This document shows, one piece after another, positions 58,226-64,000 of a stretch of DNA of 64,000 nucleotides (position 1 is the first letter of the stretch; each line of letters starts with the position of its first letter). The notes below the pieces were generated by a model. The model worked only from the letters and a program-made list of their open reading frames with translations, did not search any database and was not told the origin of the DNA. The position numbers were made by a program, and so were the translations under genes. Source of the stretch: Bacillus sonorensis NBRC 101234 = KCTC 13918 (GTDB lineage Bacteria; Bacillota; Bacilli; Bacillales; Bacillaceae); the NCBI RefSeq assembly GCF_001592005.1, contig NZ_BCVZ01000002.1, forward strand, positions 480,827-544,826, given 5' to 3'.

Positions 58226-60067
58226 TTATTCATCAATATCGATCCTGTATGTCTCAAACCAGGTATGGATTTGGGCAAGATGCGCGATGAGCTGCGGGCC
58301 CTTCATCAATTGGCCGTACCATGGCACCTTGAAAGACGCGCCCTCCGTCTCGATCAGCTGATTCAGCTTTTTGTTGTCTAAAAAGGTGTGGAGAGCCGAA
58401 TCTTTGTTCTTGAGCAGTGATGCCAGCCAGCGTTTAACCGCTTTTGTGTAAGCCGGGTGGTGTGTTTTTGGATACGGGCTTTTCTTGCGATATAAAATAT
58501 CATCAGGCAAAATTCCTTCCATCGCTTTGCGGAAGACCCCTTTTTCCCGGTTTCCGTGCATTTTGAATTCCCACGGAATGTTCCAAACATATTCAACAAG
58601 CCTGTGATCGGCGAACGGCACCCGGACTTCCAGGCTCGCGCCCATGCTCATTCTGTCTTTCCGGTCAAGCAGAGTCGTCATAAACCAAAGCATATTTAAG
58701 TAAAAGAGTTCTCTTCTTCGCTTTTCCTCGCCCGTTTCCCCGTCTGCATGAGGCGTTTCCTTCACTGTTTCCTCATATCTGGCCGTCACATACTCCTTGA
58801 GTCCGATCTTTTTCTGCCAGTCGCTCCGCAAAAGCCCGATCCGTTCTTCCATCGATCTCATCCATGGGAAACCTTTCACATCTTCAGCCGAATGGAACCA
58901 AGGGTATCCGCCGAAAATTTCATCTGCACATTCCCCAGACAGACTCACGACAAAATCCTTTTTGATTTCTCTGCAAAACCAAAGCAATGATGAATCAACA
59001 TCAGCCATCCCGGGCAAATCCCTGACAACCACTGCTTCCTCTAAATAGCCGGCCAGGTCCTCCTGGGAGATGACACAGTTATGATGAACGGTTCCGAAAG
59101 CATCAGACATTTTTCGAATCCACGGTCCATCGGCATTCGGCTGAAATAAACTTGATGTAAAATATTGCTCATTGTCCTCATAATCGACCGAAAACGTATG
59201 GAGCGGCGCCTCTCCTTCTTTTTCAAAATGCTTCGCTGCTGTTGCTGTAATGGCGCTTGAATCTACTCCTCCCGATAAAAACGTACACACAGGCACGTCT
59301 GAGACAAGCTGTCTTGTCACCGCATCTTCGAAAAGCGACCGTACATTCAGTACAGTGTCGGCAAAGCTGTCTGTATGCTTTTCGCTTTTGACGTTCCAAT
59401 AGCGCCAGGTCGTCAAACCGTCTTTTGAAAACAGCATGGCGTGCCCGGGACGGATTTCTTTCATTCCTTTGAAGACCCCGCTTCCCGGCGTTCTTGACGG
59501 GCCGAGTCCAAAAATTTCGGCAAGGCCTTGACTGTCAACCTTCGCTTTTACCTCAGGATGAGCAAGAATCGCCTTGATTTCAGAACCGAACAGAAATGAC
59601 GTGCCCTGCTCAAAATAAAACAGCGGTTTGACTCCGAGACGGTCCCGCGCCGCAAACAGAAGATCCCTTTTTTCGTCCCACACCGCAAAGGCGAAAATTC
59701 CATTCAGTCTGTGCACGCACTCTTCTTTCCATTCCATGTAGGAATGAAGCAAAACCTCTGTATCGGAATGGCTGTTAAATTGGTGTCCCAGCGCTTGAAG
59801 CTCTTTTCGCAAATCCTCTGTATTGTAAAGCTCTCCGTTATAGCAAATCGTGTAGGGATTCCCTTGATGTGTGCGGGTCATCGGCTGTTTGCCGCCTTCC
59901 AGATCCACAACGGCCAAACGCTTATGTCCGAATAAAACGTGATGCTTTCCCCAAATGTTTGTATCATCAGGCCCTCTTTTTGACAGCGTTTCAGTCATTT
60001 TCTCCATGATAGGCTGCTCTCGGACAAGCGGTTTTTTAAAATCCACCCACCCCGTAATTCCACACAT
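58226..60067 (-). CDS. asnO: AsnO, glutamine-hydrolysing asparagine synthetase
   Basis: The 613-residue class B asparagine synthetase has an N-terminal nucleophile glutaminase domain (Cys2 in MCGITGWVDF; residues about 1-210) and a synthetase domain with the PP-loop SGGVDSSAI near residue 255 and DRKDRMSMGASLEVRVPF. In B. subtilis the asnO paralogue is needed for normal sporulation. Position between yisN and yisQ matches that gene and not asnB or asnH. It is divergent from yisN. Confidence 0.94.
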   Translation of the reverse strand: MCGITGWVDFKKPLVREQPIMEKMTETLSKRGPDDTNIWGKHHVLFGHKRLAVVDLEGGKQPMTRTHQGNPYTICYNGELYNTEDLRKELQALGHQFNSHSDTEVLLHSYMEWKEECVHRLNGIFAFAVWDEKRDLLFAARDRLGVKPLFYFEQGTSFLFGSEIKAILAHPEVKAKVDSQGLAEIFGLGPSRTPGSGVFKGMKEIRPGHAMLFSKDGLTTWRYWNVKSEKHTDSFADTVLNVRSLFEDAVTRQLVSDVPVCTFLSGGVDSSAITATAAKHFEKEGEAPLHTFSVDYEDNEQYFTSSLFQPNADGPWIRKMSDAFGTVHHNCVISQEDLAGYLEEAVVVRDLPGMADVDSSLLWFCREIKKDFVVSLSGECADEIFGGYPWFHSAEDVKGFPWMRSMEERIGLLRSDWQKKIGLKEYVTARYEETVKETPHADGETGEEKRRRELFYLNMLWFMTTLLDRKDRMSMGASLEVRVPFADHRLVEYVWNIPWEFKMHGNREKGVFRKAMEGILPDDILYRKKSPYPKTHHPAYTKAVKRWLASLLKNKDSALHTFLDNKKLNQLIETEGASFKVPWYGQLMKGPQLIAHLAQIHTWFETYRIDIDE

Positions 60068-60229
60068 TGTCGATCAGCTCCAATTCTAATGTTCTTTCTC
60101 TTTTTAGGCTTCACTTCCTTTGTCACTTTACTTATTTTATGCATCTTACAATAATAGTTGAATTGTCCATCAGAGACTTGTATGAGACAAGCCTGTTTTG
60201 GAAAAAAAGAAGAAGGAAAGGAGACAGAC

Positions 60230-60796
60230 ATGGACACTGGACGAGAGATGCGGATTTATGAAGAAAGTCGCAAATGGATTTACGGCACCGTTATCATGGA
60301 GGATGGCATCTGCCTGATCGAAAATGAGGAGGGGGATTTATTTTTGTTTGAAAGTCTGAAAAGCCCCGCCGTCTTTGTCAAACTTGACGGCGACTGGGTG
60401 AAAGCAGAGCTTTTCGATCAATTCGCCGTTACAGAAAAACACGGAAACATTGCATTAACGGGCGGGGAGGCGCTCCGCTACCTGAAAACCGTCAAACAGG
60501 CTTTTTTGGATTTTTTGAATGATTTGGACGATGGGCAGTTTTACGCTTTTTTGGATCAGCTGAACAGCCTCGGATTTTCTGTGTTTGACTGTGTCTACGC
60601 ATATAACGGATTGAGCTTTTTGACAGATGCGGAGTGTGCAAAAGGCGTATCGTTTTACCAATTTTCAACCGATGTGAAGCAATGCGCACTTCAGCATCAT
60701 TACGAACGGAACGGGGAGAGAAAAGACAGGTTTGAATGGACGGCATCTGACGGGACGCGAATCGTGACGATTTCCGCATACAAGCCTCCTACATAA
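60230..60796 (+). CDS. yisN: YisN, DUF2777 protein of unknown function
   Basis: The 188-residue soluble protein has an N-terminal beta-rich part (WIYGTVIMEDGICLIENEEGD) that looks like a small barrel and a helical second half. No catalytic motif. I chose the ATG at 60230, 6-7 bases after AAAGGAG, which gives MDTGREMRIYEES and the B. subtilis YisN length. The frame is open 72 bases further upstream without a ribosome site. Only members in Bacillus are known to me. Confidence 0.88.
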   Translation: MDTGREMRIYEESRKWIYGTVIMEDGICLIENEEGDLFLFESLKSPAVFVKLDGDWVKAELFDQFAVTEKHGNIALTGGEALRYLKTVKQAFLDFLNDLDDGQFYAFLDQLNSLGFSVFDCVYAYNGLSFLTDAECAKGVSFYQFSTDVKQCALQHHYERNGERKDRFEWTASDGTRIVTISAYKPPT

Positions 60797-60829
60797 AAAA
60801 ACACCAGTTCCAACAAACAGAACTGGTGC
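60794..60829 (-). terminator. Terminator between yisN and yisL
   Basis: CACCAGTTC pairs perfectly with GAACTGGTG around a 9-base loop and is followed by a seven-T run on the minus strand. It serves yisL and may also stop yisN. Confidence 0.88.
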
Positions 60830-60835
60830 CTGTGA

Positions 60836-61192
60836 TCAAAAGATCTTAAAGCCTAAAGGAAGACGAAGTCCGAGCGCGATCGTCAACAACAGGACGACAA
60901 TGAAGCCGATCCAAATCCCGGTCATGCCTTTATCTTTTTTCTTGCGGATCAACAGCATCTCCATCAAACCGACTGTCACGAGGCCGAGTATGGCCTTTGC
61001 TATGTATTCCCCATTCCATGCCGTGAACATAAACAAGAGCTGTGCTCCGGTTATGATGATTAAGATATAGAATAAGCGGAGAATCATGTGCGTGATTTTT
61101 GCACCTTTGCTGTTTCCTGCAGAATAAAGTCCGTAAGCAACGATCACTAAAATGAGCGCGATGACCCATGTCGTGATATGCATATGCGTCAT
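60836..61192 (-). CDS. yisL: YisL, UPF0344 membrane protein
   Basis: The 118-residue protein has four predicted membrane helices: about 8-25, 38-57, 64-82 and 92-112. It begins MTHMHITTWVIALILV, the UPF0344 family start. The length equals B. subtilis YisL. Function unknown. GGGGAAA lies upstream of the ATG. Confidence 0.92.
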   Translation of the reverse strand: MTHMHITTWVIALILVIVAYGLYSAGNSKGAKITHMILRLFYILIIITGAQLLFMFTAWNGEYIAKAILGLVTVGLMEMLLIRKKKDKGMTGIWIGFIVVLLLTIALGLRLPLGFKIF

Positions 61193-61322
61193 ATCAAATT
61201 TCCCCCTATCGGATCAGGTATCGCTCTTATATTATCATGAACCCGTCCATTAAACAAAAAATGTGAACGCTGTCATAAGGATGCGGGAGGCGCTGCATTC
61301 ACCATCAGCGCCTCTTTCTCAG

Positions 61323-62381
61323 CTATCTTTTTTTATGGTTTTTCATGCTTTTCGAAATCTGCTTCCAGCGGTTTTTTTCTTGTTTCATCGCCCGTTTATC
61401 TTTTTTTCTCGCAAGGTATTCGAGCTCTTTTTTCAGCTTCACGTAGCTCTGTAAGCGATGGCGGTCCAAGCTCCCTTCCAGAATGGCTGTTTGAACGGCG
61501 CAGCCGGGTTCTTGATCATGGCGGCAATCCGAAAATTTGCAGCTTTTCGCCAGCTGTTCAATATCGGCAAAGCTTTCGCGGAAGCCTTCTTCAGATTCCC
61601 AAAGCTCAAGCGCCCTCATGCCCGGCGTGTCGATTACATTTCCTCCATCGGGAAGCATAAACAGCTCCCTGTGCGTGGTCGTATGCCGCCCTTTGTCATC
61701 GCCTTCACGGACCGCTTGAACGGCCTGGCGGTCCTCTTTCAAAAAGAAATTAATGATGGTCGATTTTCCGACCCCTGAAGAGCCTAACAGCGCCACCGTC
61801 TCTCCTTCTCTGATATACCGCCTCAGCTCATTCATACCCATGCCCTCATGTGTACTGATGACATGGATGGGCACACCAAGCGCGACAGATTCAGCCTGTC
61901 TGACCCTTTCCTCAATCCGGCCCTCGATGTCCGCTTTGCTCAGCACGATGACCGGATTGGCGCCGCTTTCCCAAGCCAGCAATAAATAGCGTTCCATTCT
62001 TCTCATATTGAAATCCTGGTTGAGTGCACTGACGAGAAACACCGTGTTTACGTTAGCCGCCGTGATTTGTTCCACCGTTGGATCACCCGCTGCCTTCCGC
62101 GAGAATTGGCTGAAGCGTGGAACAATATCCACGATCGTTCCTTTTTGTTCGCCTTCCCGCGGACGCATATACACCCAATCCCCCACAGCAGGGTAATCTC
62201 CGCTGCTTTCCGCTTCAAATCTCAGCCTGCCGGACATTTCGGCAAGCCATTCTCCATGCCCGGTAAACACCCGGTACATCCGCTTATGCACAAGAGCGAC
62301 TCTCCCAAGCACAAGTCCGTTTTCTTTCATATCCTTTAAAGCATCGCTAATATATTTCACACCTAATCTTGTTAGATTCAA
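61323..62381 (-). CDS. RsgA-like circularly permuted GTPase (second copy type)
   Basis: The 352-residue protein has an N-terminal OB domain (about 20-95), a GTPase domain in permuted order (G4 as LSKAD near residue 145, then G1 GSSGVGKST near residue 200, then G3 DTPGMR near residue 250), and a zinc-knuckle with Cys-Cys-His-Cys in CKFSDCRHDQEPGC. RsgA helps mature the 30S subunit. The canonical gene in Bacillus (yloQ/cpgA) lies elsewhere, so this is probably a paralogue. G4 has Ser for the usual Asn of NKxD. The start is TTG after GGGAGG. The tail is Lys/Arg-rich. Confidence 0.88.
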   Translation of the reverse strand: MNLTRLGVKYISDALKDMKENGLVLGRVALVHKRMYRVFTGHGEWLAEMSGRLRFEAESSGDYPAVGDWVYMRPREGEQKGTIVDIVPRFSQFSRKAAGDPTVEQITAANVNTVFLVSALNQDFNMRRMERYLLLAWESGANPVIVLSKADIEGRIEERVRQAESVALGVPIHVISTHEGMGMNELRRYIREGETVALLGSSGVGKSTIINFFLKEDRQAVQAVREGDDKGRHTTTHRELFMLPDGGNVIDTPGMRALELWESEEGFRESFADIEQLAKSCKFSDCRHDQEPGCAVQTAILEGSLDRHRLQSYVKLKKELEYLARKKDKRAMKQEKNRWKQISKSMKNHKKR

Positions 62382-62415
62382 TTTCGTTTCCTCCCATTGT
62401 CTGATGATGTATCAA

Positions 62416-62449
62416 AAGAAAAAAGAGCCTAAGACAAGGCTCTTTTTTT
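62416..62449 (-). terminator. yisK terminator (distal)
   Basis: AAAGAGCC pairs with GGCTCTTT around an 8-base loop with T-runs on both strands. It lies 200 bases after yisK and just before the RsgA-like gene. Confidence 0.8.
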
Positions 62450-62536
62450 GCGCTCTATCAAGCAAAGCAAAAAATCCATGAGCCGCACCGGCAGCCCATG
62501 GAATAGAATATCACCAGATCAACAAAAGAGAATCGG

Positions 62537-62602
62537 TTAATGAATTGACATGGGCTGCGCTATGAAAAGTGGACTGGCAAACATCACAATCGCTTTTCTC
62601 AT
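62537..62602 (-). CDS. Putative 21-residue peptide downstream of yisK
   Basis: ATG to TAA gives MRKAIVMFASPLFIAQPMSI plus one His. A GAGGGATG sequence stands 6-9 bases before the ATG. The peptide is short and hydrophobic with a basic start. It lies in the yisK transcript before its terminator. No family is recognised; it may be chance. Confidence 0.25.
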   Translation of the reverse strand: MRKAIVMFASPLFIAQPMSIH

Positions 62603-62648
62603 CGCACATCCCTCATTTCCGTAAATTTGATATCTCCAGTATACAAAA

Positions 62649-63566
62649 TCATCCATCAGATGACAACACTTTATTTGAAAGCGTCCCGATCGGCTCGATC
62701 GTAATATCAACCTGATCCCCTTCATGAAGAAACCGCGGCGGATGAAATCCATTGCCGACCCCGGACGGCGTCCCCGTCGCAATGATATCCCCGGCTTCAA
62801 GCGTCATTCCTTTGGACAGCGTCTCAATGATTTCAGCAATCGGAAATATCATATCTTTCGTGCAGCCGGACTGGCGGAGCGCCCCATTGACGCGCGTTTC
62901 CACTTTCAGCTGTTGAGGATCCTCAATCATTGACTTATGTACGAGATACGGCCCCATCGGACAGGTGGCATCAAGGCTTTTTCCAATAAAAAACTGCTTA
63001 TGGCGCTTTTGCAGATCACGCGCTGTCACATCGTTGACGATCGTGTAGCCGAACACATAGTCGAGCGCTTCTTCTTTCGGAATGCGTCTGCCCGTTTTGC
63101 CGATGACCACCGCCAGCTCTCCTTCATAATCAAGCGCATCTGTCACGCCTTTGTGTGCATCAATGTCTTCCATGTGTCCGATCACTGATGTCGGCGCTTT
63201 TGTAAAGACCATGATATGCTCGGGAATATCCGCTTCGCTTCCCATTTCAATCGCATGGTCCCGATAATTTTTCCCGATGCAAAAGACGTTTTTCCGCGGC
63301 TTGGGAATGGGCGCAAGCAGTTTGACATCTGAGAGCGGATAAATATAAGAACCGCTTTCTTCAGTATGCTTCTTCTTTGACCATTCAACAAGCTGCTCAA
63401 CATGGCGGACAAACTTGTCCCCCTCACTTACACATTCAATGAGTGTTTCAGGTATGGTCTCAAGCTCAAACAGCTTTTTTTCGGCTTTCTGCAAATCCAT
63501 GATTTTATCGCCCATCACAAGTCCCACAAATATTCGGCTGTGCAGCCCTGCTGTCGCAAACTTCAT
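62649..63566 (-). CDS. yisK: YisK, fumarylacetoacetate-hydrolase-family enzyme
   Basis: The 305-residue FAH-superfamily protein has KNYRDHAIEMG, the metal-binding DYEGELAVVIGK and NDVTARDLQ, and GDIIATGTPSGVG near residue 275. B. subtilis YisK has been reported to decarboxylate oxaloacetate and to interact with the Mbl cell-shape protein. Metal-binding acidic residues are present here. GGGGGAA lies before the ATG. The preceding gene on this strand is the repeat protein at the window edge. Confidence 0.92.
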   Translation of the reverse strand: MKFATAGLHSRIFVGLVMGDKIMDLQKAEKKLFELETIPETLIECVSEGDKFVRHVEQLVEWSKKKHTEESGSYIYPLSDVKLLAPIPKPRKNVFCIGKNYRDHAIEMGSEADIPEHIMVFTKAPTSVIGHMEDIDAHKGVTDALDYEGELAVVIGKTGRRIPKEEALDYVFGYTIVNDVTARDLQKRHKQFFIGKSLDATCPMGPYLVHKSMIEDPQQLKVETRVNGALRQSGCTKDMIFPIAEIIETLSKGMTLEAGDIIATGTPSGVGNGFHPPRFLHEGDQVDITIEPIGTLSNKVLSSDG

Positions 63567-63684
63567 TCATATTCCCCCGCACGTTATGATTTCATCTTCA
63601 CTTCTTTTCTAAATATTCTCTAAAAAATGAAAAAATCCTTTCTGCCCTCTAAAAACCCATTCAAAAGTCCCGGCCTCTCATTCC

Positions 63685-63721
63685 TAAAAAAGAATAGCGG
63701 CTCACATTGCAGTAAGCCGCT
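63685..63721 (-). terminator. Terminator of the repeat-protein gene
   Basis: AGCGGCTTA pairs with TGAGCCGCT around an 8-base loop, followed by TTCTTTTTT on the minus strand, 5 bases after the stop. Confidence 0.85.
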
Positions 63722-63725
63722 TTGA

Positions 63726-64000
63726 TTACACTTTGCGATATTTGACTTCCGTTACATTCCCCTCATACCATTCGGTGTATTTTTCATAGCCGCTTTTCGA
63801 ACTCTTATGATGTTTTTTCTTATCGTAGTGGTGATATTCCCACCGTTTGTGGCGACATTTCGGCTTTTTATCCGGTTTTTTGCTTTTATCATGCTTTTTG
63901 CAGTCATCCGGCTTTTTGCTTTTGTCATGATGCGGCTTTTTGCTTTTATCATGTTTTTTACAGTCATCCGGTTTTTTGCTTTTGTCATGATGCGGCTTTT
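63726..64000 (-). CDS. His/Lys/Asp-rich repeat protein, C-terminal part (possible spore coat protein)
   Basis: The gene runs off the right edge; only the last 91 codons are seen. A 20-residue unit, KPHHDKSKKPDDCKKHDKSK, occurs twice, followed by a partial unit, a Cys/His/Arg-rich stretch (KPKCRHKRWEYHHYDKKK), and a C-terminal EKYTEWYEGNVTEVKYRKV. Each unit has one Cys and three His. Such low-complexity, charged, His/Cys repeats are common in spore coat and exosporium proteins; the nearby gerP region in Bacillus supports but does not prove that. A second frame is also open here, but it ends earlier and lacks a folded-looking C-terminus. Confidence 0.65.
   Translation of the reverse strand, partial: KPHHDKSKKPDDCKKHDKSKKPHHDKSKKPDDCKKHDKSKKPDKKPKCRHKRWEYHHYDKKKHHKSSKSGYEKYTEWYEGNVTEVKYRKV

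Noticed and set aside
63752..63988. 78-codon frame on the minus strand inside the repeat protein
   Set aside because: It is the shifted frame of the repeats (Met/Lys/Ala/Arg low complexity) and ends before the more convincing C-terminus of the other frame.

Overview
The window is chromosomal DNA from a Bacillus of the subtilis/licheniformis group. Gene order from the left edge to argC follows the B. subtilis opp-trpS-yjbA-app-yjaZ-fabF-fabHA-yjzB-comZ-med-yjaV-yjaU-yjzD-yjzC-argF...argC block. The rest follows the yitW-yitJ and yisV-yisK blocks. A metH gene, an aerobactin/rhizobactin-type siderophore operon and an extra RsgA-like GTPase break this synteny, which fits the B. licheniformis/paralicheniformis group better than B. 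subtilis 168. Species cannot be fixed from this sequence alone. No rRNA, tRNA, IS, prophage or CRISPR was seen.

Layout. 1-11.3 kb: the start of oppB, then oppA, trpS under a T-box, yjbA, and a second oligopeptide transporter appDFABC with an intact appA. 10.5-17.4 kb: yjaZ, fabHA-fabF with a FapR operator, yjzB, the competence genes med-comZ, and yjaV, yjaU, yjzD, yjzC. 17.5-26.9 kb: the arginine operon argCJBD-carAB-argF behind an AhrC (ARG) box. 27-35.8 kb: small housekeeping genes, including yitW, yitV, yitU, guaC with paired PurBoxes, a lipoprotein version of ipi, yitT, yitS, an orphan GerPA/GerPF-like gene, yitL and yitK. 35.8-41.3 kb: a SAM riboswitch followed by yitJ and metH. 41.6-50 kb: a six-gene operon in the order rhbA-B-C-D-E-F behind a Fur box, predicted to make a citrate-hydroxamate siderophore of the schizokinen type. 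50.2-60.1 kb: a MocR regulator divergent from a LysE exporter, then iolX, degA/iolQ, a GNAT gene, yisR, yisQ and asnO. 60.2-64 kb: yisN, yisL, an RsgA paralogue, yisK, and the C-terminus of a His/Lys/Asp-rich repeat protein cut by the window edge.

How the genes work together. Opp and App import peptides. The arg operon makes arginine and its carbamoyl phosphate. YitJ supplies methyl-tetrahydrofolate and MetH uses it with B12 to make methionine, both under SAM control. The siderophore operon builds 1,3-diaminopropane from aspartate semialdehyde, hydroxylates and acetylates it, and couples two units to citrate. Most regulation is readable in the DNA: T-box, S-box, FapR, AhrC, PurR, Fur and IolQ sites, plus intercistronic hairpins behind both peptide-binding-protein genes.
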